DNA from: CAYGBW01 sp964348185
GTDB taxonomy: Bacteria > Desulfobacterota > BSN033 > WVXP01
Assembly (NCBI GenBank): GCA_964348185.1
Contig: CAYGBW010000100.1
Location: forward strand, 1-44,573
DNA: 44,573 bases
Reading direction: 5' to 3'
Part shown: positions 35,224-44,448 of the stretch, one piece after another
How the letters are laid out: the number at the start of each line of letters is the position of its first letter
How positions within the stretch are numbered: position 1 is the first letter of the stretch
Position numbers and translations under genes: made by a program
The notes under the pieces: generated by a model
Seen by the model: the letters and a program-made list of their open reading frames with translations, nothing else
What the model was told of the DNA's origin: nothing
The model's database searches: none

Positions 35224-35358
35224 AACCTCGCCATTGCAGTGCAATACCCCGACCTCCCATGATGTTCTGCCCACATAAAAGCGGGCACGGTAAAACCAAG
35301 AACGTGAGCGTATGGCGTGGGCTGTCTTCCTTCGATTTTTGTTGGAGAGAGAGGATCG

Positions 35359-36510
35359 ATGTTTAGAGATCTTAGTACAGATACCGGATGGGAAGAGGAA
35401 GTTTGGGAGGAATCTCCCGATGGGGCTCCTCTCGGTGAGCATGAGGAGGACTCTTGGGAGAAAGGGCACCCCCTTTTGCTTTATTTTCGGGACATTGCCC
35501 GATATCCCCTTCTCACCTCTGAAGACGAGGCAGAACTGGCCAATGAGATCGAGGAGAACCAGGACCGTCTCATCTCCCTGTTCTTGGAGATCTCACCTCT
35601 CCTCAGAGGGACAGACCCACTGAAAAAGAGATTCAGGACCAATCGGCAGGCCAAGAAAAAACTCGTGAGATTCAAGGCGCATTTGATCGACCAGATCCTC
35701 TTGCAACTAAGAGAACTCGACGCTGAATTCGGCCGGGAAGAGTCGGCGGCACAGGTTCTCGACCAGATTCACCGGGTCGAGAGGCGACTCCATGACGCCA
35801 CCGACAAAATGGTTCGATCAAATCTGAGGCTCGTGATTAGCATAGCCAAAAAGTATCTCGGCAGAGGGTTGCCACTGGAGGATCTGATCCAGGAGGGTAA
35901 CCTGGGTCTCATGAAGGCCGTGGCTCGATTCAACCCCGACAGGGGGGTGAGGCTTTCCACCTATGCCACCTGGTGGATCAGACAGGCCATTCAGAGAGGG
36001 ATCGAGGAGAAGAGTCGAACAATCCGGATGCCTGCGCATATGTTGGAGGCCCTGAATCGATACCGCCGGGCCACGTACGCCTCCGTGGAAGGGATGAAGG
36101 AACTCCGTCCCCAACAGTTCATGAAGAAGGCCAGGCTCTCGCGAGGCCAATGGGACGCTCTTCAGCATTACCTTGAAGAACCGATATCCCTCGAGACTGC
36201 CATGAGGGACGATGTGGCAAACCTCATTGATCTGCTTCCCGATCGAAAGACTCCCATGGCGCCTGAAGTGGTCCTGCAAAGAGAGCTGTCGGAAGGGTTG
36301 AGAAGGGATTTGAAAGTTCTGTCCACCAGGGAAGAGAAGGTTATTGAGAAACGGTTCGGTTTGAATCACGATGGGTTTCAAACCCTGGAGGAAATTTCAA
36401 AACAACTCGGGATCTCCCGAGAACGGGTGAGACAGCTCGAACAGAGGGCCCTGAACAAGCTCAGGAGAGCCGGCAAGGGGAAACAGTTTAGAGAACTCGT
36501 GGCTATTTGA
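35359..36510 (+). CDS. Sigma-70 family RNA polymerase sigma factor (group 2/3, RpoD/RpoS-like)
   Basis: Protein of 383 aa; ATG 35359 follows GAGAGAGAGG. Region 1.2 is HPLLLYFRDIARYPLLTSED (about residues 36-55). An insert of about 80 residues precedes region 2 (about 151-232) with NLRLVISIAKKYLGRGLPLE, DLIQEGNLGLMKAVARFNP and STYATWWIRQAIQRGI. Region 3 is short. Region 4 (about 321-375) has LSTREEKVIEKRFGL and the helix-turn-helix GISRERVRQLEQRALNKLR. The lack of a long acidic region 1.1 and the size suggest an alternative stationary-phase or stress sigma factor rather than the primary one. Its regulon cannot be read from this window. It is convergent with the M16 peptidase operon. Confidence 0.93.
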   Translation: MFRDLSTDTGWEEEVWEESPDGAPLGEHEEDSWEKGHPLLLYFRDIARYPLLTSEDEAELANEIEENQDRLISLFLEISPLLRGTDPLKKRFRTNRQAKKKLVRFKAHLIDQILLQLRELDAEFGREESAAQVLDQIHRVERRLHDATDKMVRSNLRLVISIAKKYLGRGLPLEDLIQEGNLGLMKAVARFNPDRGVRLSTYATWWIRQAIQRGIEEKSRTIRMPAHMLEALNRYRRATYASVEGMKELRPQQFMKKARLSRGQWDALQHYLEEPISLETAMRDDVANLIDLLPDRKTPMAPEVVLQRELSEGLRRDLKVLSTREEKVIEKRFGLNHDGFQTLEEISKQLGISRERVRQLEQRALNKLRRAGKGKQFRELVAI

Positions 36511-36657
36511 GACCCCCTTCAGACCTCAACCCCTAGCAGTGAGCGAATCATGAAGCCGATGAAGAAGCTCAACGCAGCCACGCTGAGGCTCTGGCGGCCA
36601 AATCCCCTTAGAGGATAGATGGCAACCTCCCCGGTATGGGAATCCTTACCAGCGGAT

Positions 36658-36677
36658 CCATGACCCTCTGGTCATGG
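36658..36677. terminator. Hairpin between convergent genes
   Basis: CCATGAC and GTCATGG pair perfectly around a 6-nt loop, between the sigma-factor gene and the convergent M16 gene. There is no U-tract, so it is a weak terminator candidate. Confidence 0.3.
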
Positions 36678-36727
36678 GCTGTACGGAATGAGACAGACCT
36701 GTGAAGAGAGCTCTTTATCGGGTAGGT

Positions 36728-38074
36728 TTATTCCATCCCTGCCTTCCTCAAGTTGCCGACGACCACGAGGATAGCGTGCTCCGGATGAAGATAGGATCTT
36801 GCGACCCGGAGCACGTCTTCCCGAGAGACACGATCGATGAGTAATGGGTATTTCTCAGGATAGTCCAGGCCCAGGTCATAGTATTCCATCTCGGTGAGAA
36901 AACCGGCCAGCTTGGCCTGGGTGTCGAACCGAAACGGGAAGCTCCCGACCAGATATTTCTTGGCCTTTTCCAGTTCCCCTTTCGAAACCCGTTCGCTTTG
37001 AATTCGCTCCATCTGCTGTCGCGAGAGCGAAATCGTTTCCTGGGCTGATGCGTTTTTTGTCTGGAGAACAATCCGGAAAGAACCGGGGTACTTTCCTGGA
37101 TGAAAGTGGCTCGCTACGGAATAGGCGAGTCCTCTCTTGACCCGGATCTCTTCAAACAGGCGAGAGCCGAAACCGCCTCCTCCCAGGATATAGTTCATGA
37201 CATTGAGGGCGTAGTAGTCCGGGTTCTTGCGGCTTATCCCCCTGTGACCGAGGATGATATTGGCCTGGGTAGTATTTCGGTCGATCTTCACCGTCTCTGG
37301 TCCTTCGGCAAAGGTGGTCTTAAAATGCTCTTCAGGGATCCTGCCCGTTGGCCATTGTGCGAGACGAGGTATGAGCTTGGCCCTCACCTGTTCAACGGTG
37401 ATATCACCCACAATAGCAAGGATGGCATTGTTCGGGTGATAATAGGTTTTGTGGAATTGGAGAATCTCGTCCCGAGTGATCTTGGATAGGGACTCCTTTG
37501 TTCCTTCTGCCGGGTGGCCATAGGGGTTGTTCAAAAAAAGGGCTCTCAGGAACGCTTTTCCTGCAATCCTACCGGGCCTTTCTTCTGCCGATTGAATCGC
37601 AGCTAGCATTTCCTGCACCTGCCTTTGGATCTCCTCTCCTGGAAAGGAGGGCTGGGTGAGGGCCTCCATGAAGAGATGAAACCCCTTTTCCAGATCTCTC
37701 CTCAAGACCCGGAGGCTGAGGGTGGCGGAGTCTCTGCCGGCCGAAGCACTCAGAGAAGCCCCCAGGAAATCCAAGGACTCATGAAATGCTGTGACCGAAT
37801 AGGTGGATGTTCCCCGCAAAAGCCCCTTGGCCGTAACCTTTGCCAACCCCTCTCTGCCAGGAGGGTCCCTCCGGGAACCCGAATCCACGAGAAGCCGCAG
37901 GGTAATCAGAGGGAGGGAGTGGTCTTCAGCAATCAGAAGGACAAGGCGATTGGCAAGGACCATTCTCTGAACCCGAGGCATGGCCGGGAGAACATTGGCC
38001 TTCGCAAGTAATAGAAGCAATATGAGTGCTGTCAAGAGAAAGATTTTCCGGGACCGAGAAGTTTTCGATGTCAT
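36728..38074 (-). CDS. M16 peptidase-family protein lacking the zinc motif
   Basis: Protein of 448 aa. ATG 38074 (AAGGGTG upstream) directly opens a signal peptide (KIFLLTALILLLLLAKANVLPA) and is preferred over GTG 38155. It has the two M16 lobes (LRLLVDSGSRRDPPGREGLA, TYYHPNNAILAIVGDI, and IILGHRGISRKNPDYYALNVMNYILGGGGFGSRL), but the HxxEH position reads GLAKVTAKGLLRGT, so it cannot bind the catalytic zinc. In two-subunit M16B peptidases such a protein is the non-catalytic partner. The catalytic partner is encoded immediately upstream in the same operon. It is likely periplasmic. Confidence 0.9.
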   Translation of the reverse strand: MTSKTSRSRKIFLLTALILLLLLAKANVLPAMPRVQRMVLANRLVLLIAEDHSLPLITLRLLVDSGSRRDPPGREGLAKVTAKGLLRGTSTYSVTAFHESLDFLGASLSASAGRDSATLSLRVLRRDLEKGFHLFMEALTQPSFPGEEIQRQVQEMLAAIQSAEERPGRIAGKAFLRALFLNNPYGHPAEGTKESLSKITRDEILQFHKTYYHPNNAILAIVGDITVEQVRAKLIPRLAQWPTGRIPEEHFKTTFAEGPETVKIDRNTTQANIILGHRGISRKNPDYYALNVMNYILGGGGFGSRLFEEIRVKRGLAYSVASHFHPGKYPGSFRIVLQTKNASAQETISLSRQQMERIQSERVSKGELEKAKKYLVGSFPFRFDTQAKLAGFLTEMEYYDLGLDYPEKYPLLIDRVSREDVLRVARSYLHPEHAILVVVGNLRKAGME

Positions 38075-38161
38075 CAGACGCACCCTTTTTGGATCAGCCG
38101 CCCACTCGTCGTACTTTGTTGATCCTGAATACATGTCATCGGTTTGACGCCCCACTCGTCC

Positions 38162-39619
38162 CTATCTAATCGTTCTTGTTTTGATGGAGAACTCTTCACC
38201 CAGGGGCCTTCCCTCCTTAGGCGGCAGGGGGATGAGGATCCCTACGGTCCGGTTGTCTGGAATCAGGTAACGGTTCGCAACCCGCTGGATGTCCTCTGGA
38301 GTGACTTTTTGAATCGAGGGAAGGTAATCGTCGATTGCCCTCCAATCTAGAGCGATCTCATGGCGGGCCAGGAGCATGGCCTGGTAGAAGAGAGAATCCT
38401 GGCCGAATACATAAGAGGCTTCGAGTTGATTCTTGGCCTTTTCCAGCTCCTGCTTCCCTATGGGCTCAGTCTGGAGTCGCTCCAACTCTTGGTCCAGGGC
38501 CTTCTCAACCTCACCCACCTCTCTGTTCGGAAGAAGCTCAGCGGAAATGAGAAAAAGGTCTGGGTCCCGGGAAAGCAGGGAGTGGTCGGCTTCGGTGTTG
38601 AGGACGAGCCTCTTTTCCCGGACGAGCCCCTGATAGAATCTGGAGCTCTTCCCCCCGGACAGGAGCGTGGCGATCACCTCCAAGACATAGCTGTCCGACT
38701 CGCGAAGATTGGGCGCGTGGTATGCCATCGTAAGGAACGGCAGCTGTGCCTCTCTTTTCACCGTAACTCTTCGCTCCCCAATCTGAGGAGGGTCTGTGTT
38801 CCGATCCTGATTCGGGGCGGCCCCTTTCGGTATGGAACCGAAGGCCTCCTCGATCCGGGGAAGGAGATTCTCAATCTTGAAGTCCCCCACGACCACGATG
38901 AACGCATTCACGGGATTATAGTAGGTCCGGTAATACCCCTCGGCGTCTTCCCGTGTGGATCGGGCGAGGTCCTCCATCCAACCGATGATGGGCCAGCGAT
39001 AGGGCTGAAGCTGAAACGCAGTCGCCCTCAACTGTTCCATGAGATAGGCCTTGGGATTGTCCTCGGTTCGGAGCCTCCGCTCCTCCATAACCACCATACG
39101 CTCAGTCTGAAAATCCTCCTCCCCCAGGATGAGATTCTCCATTCGATCCGATTCGAGATCCAGGGCCACCTGGACCCGGTCAGCGCTGAGAGTCTCATAG
39201 TAGGCCGTAAAGTCTTTAGAAGTAAAGGCGTTGTATCTTCCCCCGTTTTCCTGAATGATGCGGGAGAAGTCTTCGGGACTGACTGTGGCTGTCCCCTTAA
39301 ACATCATATGCTCGAGCAGGTGGGAGAGGCCGGTCTTTCCATACCCTTCGTTCCGCGACCCGACCCGGTACCAGATCTGGAAGGTGATCACGGGGGCTTT
39401 GTCATTCTCAAGAAGAATCACTTTGAGACCGTTGGGCAAGATCCTTTCGAAAACCCGATCCCTGAGCCCAGCCTCTGCGAGGGGAATGAAGAGAAAGGTC
39501 CAGAGGAGAAAAAAAAGAATTCCTTTCCACCTCGATACGTGTCGGCGATGTGACTTCGTTTCCATTCTTTCGGTGCTCACGTCGTGTTCGGCTCGCTTTG
39601 TAACGGTTTTTTCTTTCAT
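38162..39619 (-). CDS. Catalytic M16 zinc peptidase
   Basis: Protein of 485 aa from ATG 39619. Starts at 39631 (non-ATG) and 39565 (ATG) are also possible. A membrane/signal segment at about residues 32-50 (FFLLWTFLFIPLAEA) suggests export. The catalytic HLLEH inverted zinc motif (His100, Glu103, His104) lies in GKTGLSHLLEHMMFKGT, with the downstream Glu in ALDLESDRMENL. The second lobe includes FLTMAYHAPNLRESDSYVLE and LLSGGKSSRFYQGLVREKRL. It should degrade peptides as a heterodimer with the next gene product. It follows the 137-aa gene with TAAAATG (one base between stop and start), indicating translational coupling. Confidence 0.92.
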   Translation of the reverse strand: MKEKTVTKRAEHDVSTERMETKSHRRHVSRWKGILFFLLWTFLFIPLAEAGLRDRVFERILPNGLKVILLENDKAPVITFQIWYRVGSRNEGYGKTGLSHLLEHMMFKGTATVSPEDFSRIIQENGGRYNAFTSKDFTAYYETLSADRVQVALDLESDRMENLILGEEDFQTERMVVMEERRLRTEDNPKAYLMEQLRATAFQLQPYRWPIIGWMEDLARSTREDAEGYYRTYYNPVNAFIVVVGDFKIENLLPRIEEAFGSIPKGAAPNQDRNTDPPQIGERRVTVKREAQLPFLTMAYHAPNLRESDSYVLEVIATLLSGGKSSRFYQGLVREKRLVLNTEADHSLLSRDPDLFLISAELLPNREVGEVEKALDQELERLQTEPIGKQELEKAKNQLEASYVFGQDSLFYQAMLLARHEIALDWRAIDDYLPSIQKVTPEDIQRVANRYLIPDNRTVGILIPLPPKEGRPLGEEFSIKTRTIR

Positions 39620-39620
39620 T

Positions 39621-40034
39621 TTACAACACAAAGGGCACGCTCAACCAGGGTGATCGTTCCCCAGGTTTGGCCAGTTCGGGGATGGGGTTAGAGGTTGGAG
39701 GACCGCTCTGCTCGACGTTGGAGGCGAAAGAAGGGTTGTTCAGGCGGTCGATATACCGGTAATCGGGGTTCGCGGAATAACGGGGCCAGAGGATGCGCTG
39801 GAATTCTTGATCGTCGGAGCTACAGCCGTTGAGATCGGCACCTTCAAATTCATAGACCCTTCCGTTATGGATAGAACGATCGAGGGGATCAGGAAGTCTC
39901 TGATTGAAACAGGCGCACCTCGAGTAACGGATATTATCGGCAGTTTCTCGACTGACTGACTTCCCGTTTAAGGAGGGCCTGGGCCTCTGGCTGTCGTGTT
40001 TGGAACCTCCCCTTCTCTTTCCATCAAGGTGCAC
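39621..40034 (-). CDS. Hypothetical protein within giant-protein/M16 operon
   Basis: Protein of 137 aa from a GTG start with only a weak ribosome binding site. It has no signal peptide and is rich in Pro, Ser, Asn and Arg. The second half (RVYEFEGADLNGCSSDDQEF, WPRYSANPDYRYIDRLNNP) looks like real coding sequence. It starts 20 bp after the giant protein's stop and ends one base before the M16 peptidase start, which supports a genuine member of the operon. I do not recognise a family. Confidence 0.5.
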   Translation of the reverse strand: MHLDGKRRGGSKHDSQRPRPSLNGKSVSRETADNIRYSRCACFNQRLPDPLDRSIHNGRVYEFEGADLNGCSSDDQEFQRILWPRYSANPDYRYIDRLNNPSFASNVEQSGPPTSNPIPELAKPGERSPWLSVPFVL

Positions 40035-40054
40035 TGATCCGATAAGGGCAGTTA

Positions 40055-43000
40055 TCAGGACTCCTCCCCTTCGATATCAAGCTCAAGGGACTTATCCTTT
40101 TCACTCCCACGGCGCTTGGCGGGCTTTCTCAGTCTAAAAGGGCGCCATAGCCCGTTATGGCTGAAACACCCCCAGCCCCAACGGAGCCAGCGAAGCATGG
40201 CGAAGGCCAGCCACAGTGCCCAGGCGAGCATGGCAATCCGATAAAAGATGATTGGAACCGAGAATGCCCAGGCCTGAGGAAGTGCACTTTCAGAGCGATC
40301 CTGAAACCACTGCAGGAGATCGTTGCTGGACCCGTTGCCCATGATCCACATCTCTGGGTGGCCCAAAAGACCATGTCTAATGGCATAGATAAGGGAGAAC
40401 AAGGCAAGGGCAGATAGAATCACCAATCCCAATTGAGCGAGATTGAACGCGGCGTTTCCCGTTTGTTTGCCGAGCTTCTTACGATAGCCTAGAATGACCA
40501 GCCAGGCGACGACCAACATCGCGATTTCGATGCGTGCCTGGGTGAGCCCCAGCCCCAAGAGGATCCAATGATAGGTCTTCAGCGGTGTCACTGTTACCCG
40601 TCCAAGGCCAACAGACACGAGCAAAATCACGATCACGAAAGGCCAGAAGAGTACGGCTGGCCCGAGTTGCGGGCCACCTGTAAAAAGCACCCAGCGACGG
40701 CCTGGCATTCTCACCTGCACCTGGGTGTTGACGCTCTTAATCCCGACGTCCAAAGGGGGCGTCTTGAATTGGCTAGTGATCCCGTCGGGTTGCCGCCACT
40801 GTAGTTCCAGGAGCTGCCTTCCTGGTGTGAGGGGCAGCGTAACAATGCGGCCTTCCTGACGGATTGGCTGTGTTCTGCCATTGATCTTTACCAGCTGGAG
40901 CCGAGCATTTTCAGGCAAGGTCACACTGTGTTGCCCGCCGCGACTGCTTCTCATGGTGAGGCCTAACGTGGCGTCCGTCGCTCGAAGGCCCGGCGAGATG
41001 AGTAAACGGCTGCTATCCACCGTAACCGTCTTCCCGGGTGTCCCCTCAGGCCGAGTGATGTTCAGAGTTATCGTCTCATTTGGCCAAGGTCGCCACTCTG
41101 GGAGCCATTGGCCCCCTTGGTCCTGATGGTGTATCACCGGGATACCTTCTAACTCTGCATGCCAGATGGGACTCACATTGAGGCGCCAGATTTCGGTCCA
41201 TGAGGGGGTGTCCGAGGCTTTGAGGAATATCTGGCTTTTCTTTTCAACTACGGAGACCCAGCTGACCTGAGATTGCTGAGGTGCCATGTTGATCAATGCG
41301 TGGTTTCGCTCGATCCGGACGTCGGCACTCGTGACAGACTCTCCCTCGAGCAAGGGGATTTCAAGAACCACCGCGGAACCCATAGGACTGGCCCGAAGGA
41401 CTCTCGTCTCGGTCTGCCAGGTCAAACCAAGCAGAAGGGTGCGCTCCACCCGAACAAACGGAGGTAACGTACCCGGTTCAAGGGTTGCTTCGATTTCTTT
41501 CTTCTTATTTTCGTCCAAACGCCGTAGTTGGAGATTGTCGTCAGCCACGCCATCGTCGTGAAGACCTTCCACGACCCAGCCTTCTGCCACTGCCTCCACA
41601 GCATGGGGTTTCAGGGGAAGGGGGATCTGTACGGTATCGCGGTTTGGCAAGGGGCCTTCCATGAGGATGTGATGACGTCCCTTTGAAAGGGCGATCCAGA
41701 GATGTCCTGTCGGTGCCTTGAAAAGGCCTTGTGCAGGTTCACCGTTGAGGAGCACGGTTTGAGGCAGCCACTGCTGGAGACGTCCAGGGAGGGGGATCCC
41801 TACGTCGGCATAGGCGTGGACTTCCATCCGGGCACGCAAGATACTGGCCTTGACCTCTAGCCGTAGACGAGGACTTGTGGCACAGTTGGGTGTGCATTCG
41901 GGCTTTTCAAGAAGGCGCGCCCGGAGTTCGTTCAGGAGCTCTGGCGAGGGGATATCCCCTTGCGCTTGCCTCGAGAACGACACGAGGAGAACCAGGGGAA
42001 TGACGACGGGTGCCGTTCGTGCAGCGGTCCTAAAGAATTCGAACCCGAGTCCACTCCCGCGGGTATACCGAAAATCGAGCACGCGGATGACCAGGATGGC
42101 CAGGAGGACCACACGGAGAAAAGTCAGCACTCTATTCATGCCAGGTGATAGAAAGATGAAACGGATCTCCTGATCACGCTCGACGGGCCCATTCCAGCGC
42201 ATGGGGATGGACCGCCATTGCCAGACGGGAAGGCCTGGCCCAGTTTGAATGTTTGCATGGGGATCGACCTGTGCCATCTGGGAGAGGTCCAACCGGGATA
42301 CAGAGGGTTTTTCTTTTTTGATCGCACGGGGAGCTCTGTAGTAAGACTCTCTTTTGGGCGCAGCCCGGTCCGCGAGTTCCTCTTCGAGGCTGACCTCTGG
42401 CTCCAATTCTTGTTGGAGGACGGGCTCTCCAGGTGCCACAGCCTGTGTACGAGCCATCACCCGCCAGGGTTTTTCAAGCTGAGGGAACAGAGCCTGGCGG
42501 ACCTGGATCACCATGAACGGGACAGCAATGGCGATGAGGGCCACCAGGCTGACTGTCCGATAGATCTGCAAAAGACTTCTCAACCGACCTGTGGGGAGGA
42601 CTCGTAAGAGTGCAATGGCTCCTAACAGATGGAGCCATACCCACTTCGGTGCGCCAGGTTCGTGGTAGATGACGACCAGCGTGGCCAGCGCCAAGATCCC
42701 CCACGGCCACTTCCAGAGTTTCGCAATCGCCAGGGCGATGATGAGGAGGAGAAAGAGATCGAGCAACGTCCATTGCTTCATCCACGTGTTAGGAATCTGA
42801 TCAACACCCGCGGCATCGAGCAAGCGCCAGCCAGGTGGCAGGTTCAGCGTTCCCTGAACCTGATGGAAATCATGGTCCCATCCGACTGCGGGAAGGCGCG
42901 AGGGCCGGTGGGGAATACGACTGTCCCCGAGGAGCTGAATTTGGCCCCGTCGGACCTCGACGCCGGCACGTTCCGACTCGCCAATACGGGTGATGAATTG

Positions 43001-44206
43001 GGGCTGACCATCCACCCGAACACGCCCGAGTTCTATAGGCGGATTCATTTCTAGACGCCAACCCCGCGTCATGGTGCCAGTAACCCGATCCTGAATTGTG
43101 TAGCCCCCCCCATCAAAATCAAGCCACAGGCTCCGATGCAGGCCGAGCTGGTCTGGAGCGGGATCTGGATCTCCCCGCCTTTTTTCGACGATCCTCAGTG
43201 TATCGTCCGGTTGGACTCGGTATGCCGGAAATTGTTGCCAATCCGGCGGCAAGGTGGTCTGCCGGGGATCAATCTGTGTAACACCCTCGATCGTAACGAG
43301 GCGGAGGTGGTTCCGGGCATCAAAAACCCAGACTTCTTCCTTTGGCCAGGGTCCCTCGGTGGAAGCAAGGGATATTTCGTGAACCGGCTCCCTGTGCCGT
43401 GCCACAAGCACAATCGTCCAGCGACCTGGTTTGACTTGGACCCGGAGGCGGCCATCGGGCTCAAGCCTTGCAGGCAAAGGGCTACTGAGGGACAAGGGAA
43501 TGTAACCTTCGATCAGGGTCCGTCCGAGGAGAACCTCACGAGGCCTTCCGGACACGTTGAGGTCCATCCAAGTGATGACCTTGAGTGGGATTTCATCCTC
43601 AATACGGCGGTGGACCCTCATCCCAATCCGTTCCTTCTTTTCTTCTTCCCGAACCTCTTCTCCGATGGCCTGTTTCCGCAGCAAGAGGGTGCCCTGGGTG
43701 TCGAGTCGGGGGAAATCGACGGTCCGGTTGTTGACACTGAGGGCTACAAGTCCCACGTCAGGGGGAATCTGCAAGGATTCGGGGAGCGCTCCCCACTGAA
43801 ATTCGCCACCCACGGTGTGACGACCAACCCCAAGATAGACGGCTGGCCTTCCGTCACGTTCGGTGACAAGAGCCGCCTCATGATCAATTTGAACCTCCTG
43901 AGGCCAGTGCTTTGCGCTACCAGGCAGCATGGCCCAACCCTCGCTCACGATGAGCCAATTCAATTTGAAAGTCCCGCCCGTGTTGGTCAGTCTCAGCTGG
44001 AGTTCAGAGGGCCAGTCACAGCGATGCTGGTCCTCTGCACCATAGAGAGAGGGGCAGCGCATCTCTTCAAGTCCATGGAGGACCCACTTCACCCAGGGCC
44101 TTAGAGGTTCGGGCACCTCCTGGGGGGAAAGCGGAGCCGCCCCAAGAGATGCGTTGCTACCGAGGAAGAGCACAACAAACAGCATGATGGGGAATGCTTT
44201 TTTCAT
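40055..44206 (-). CDS. Giant two-module envelope protein with internal membrane hub (1383 aa)
   Basis: Signal peptide (residues 1-23, ending SLGA|A) followed by a periplasmic beta-rich part, starting WVKWVLHGLEEMRCPSLY. A membrane block follows at about residues 475-590, then a soluble linker with WNGPVERDQEIRFIF before helices at about 690-710. A signal-peptide-like segment (about 728-747, PVVIPLVLLVSFSRQAQG) opens a second periplasmic module, and C-terminal helices (about 1184-1355) end in a basic tail. The motif TVLLNGEP ... GRHHILMEGPLP ... QIPLPL, and VGRHTVGGEFQWGALPES in module 1, resemble the blocks of the plus-strand giants (LxLDG ... GxHxLxxxF ... FxLP). It has the same design but its sequence is divergent. 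First gene of an operon with the 137-aa protein and the M16 pair. Function unknown; an M16 link hints at handling exported peptides (inference). Confidence 0.82.
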   Translation of the reverse strand: MKKAFPIMLFVVLFLGSNASLGAAPLSPQEVPEPLRPWVKWVLHGLEEMRCPSLYGAEDQHRCDWPSELQLRLTNTGGTFKLNWLIVSEGWAMLPGSAKHWPQEVQIDHEAALVTERDGRPAVYLGVGRHTVGGEFQWGALPESLQIPPDVGLVALSVNNRTVDFPRLDTQGTLLLRKQAIGEEVREEEKKERIGMRVHRRIEDEIPLKVITWMDLNVSGRPREVLLGRTLIEGYIPLSLSSPLPARLEPDGRLRVQVKPGRWTIVLVARHREPVHEISLASTEGPWPKEEVWVFDARNHLRLVTIEGVTQIDPRQTTLPPDWQQFPAYRVQPDDTLRIVEKRRGDPDPAPDQLGLHRSLWLDFDGGGYTIQDRVTGTMTRGWRLEMNPPIELGRVRVDGQPQFITRIGESERAGVEVRRGQIQLLGDSRIPHRPSRLPAVGWDHDFHQVQGTLNLPPGWRLLDAAGVDQIPNTWMKQWTLLDLFLLLIIALAIAKLWKWPWGILALATLVVIYHEPGAPKWVWLHLLGAIALLRVLPTGRLRSLLQIYRTVSLVALIAIAVPFMVIQVRQALFPQLEKPWRVMARTQAVAPGEPVLQQELEPEVSLEEELADRAAPKRESYYRAPRAIKKEKPSVSRLDLSQMAQVDPHANIQTGPGLPVWQWRSIPMRWNGPVERDQEIRFIFLSPGMNRVLTFLRVVLLAILVIRVLDFRYTRGSGLGFEFFRTAARTAPVVIPLVLLVSFSRQAQGDIPSPELLNELRARLLEKPECTPNCATSPRLRLEVKASILRARMEVHAYADVGIPLPGRLQQWLPQTVLLNGEPAQGLFKAPTGHLWIALSKGRHHILMEGPLPNRDTVQIPLPLKPHAVEAVAEGWVVEGLHDDGVADDNLQLRRLDENKKKEIEATLEPGTLPPFVRVERTLLLGLTWQTETRVLRASPMGSAVVLEIPLLEGESVTSADVRIERNHALINMAPQQSQVSWVSVVEKKSQIFLKASDTPSWTEIWRLNVSPIWHAELEGIPVIHHQDQGGQWLPEWRPWPNETITLNITRPEGTPGKTVTVDSSRLLISPGLRATDATLGLTMRSSRGGQHSVTLPENARLQLVKINGRTQPIRQEGRIVTLPLTPGRQLLELQWRQPDGITSQFKTPPLDVGIKSVNTQVQVRMPGRRWVLFTGGPQLGPAVLFWPFVIVILLVSVGLGRVTVTPLKTYHWILLGLGLTQARIEIAMLVVAWLVILGYRKKLGKQTGNAAFNLAQLGLVILSALALFSLIYAIRHGLLGHPEMWIMGNGSSNDLLQWFQDRSESALPQAWAFSVPIIFYRIAMLAWALWLAFAMLRWLRWGWGCFSHNGLWRPFRLRKPAKRRGSEKDKSLELDIEGEES

Positions 44207-44448
44207 GGTGGATTCCCATTCTTCAGAAATCTTGGAAAGAGAGCCACGACTTAAACGGCTGGGTTTACCCCCCCGCGGGAGGATGCAATTAACATACCAT
44301 AGAACAAGACATCACACGTGCCCGTCGGGGCGTTTCTCCGTGAGGGCCGATTCATGGTCATGACGGGGGTCTGGGCGTCCCCTTTGACTCCGACCCCTCA
44401 TAAGAGGTAGAATATGAATGCCGCTAGGAAATCGAGGGGCGGGAGGCC
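44207..44448. other. Divergent intergenic region
   Basis: It separates the minus-strand giant gene from a possible plus-strand gene. It contains the plus-strand promoter at 44384-44413. No promoter for the minus-strand giant was resolved. Confidence 0.35.
44384..44413 (+). promoter_or_regulatory. Candidate promoter for the partial gene at the right edge
   Basis: TTGACT (44384-44389), 18-bp spacer, TAGAAT (44408-44413), about 35 bp before the GTG at 44449. Confidence 0.5.
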
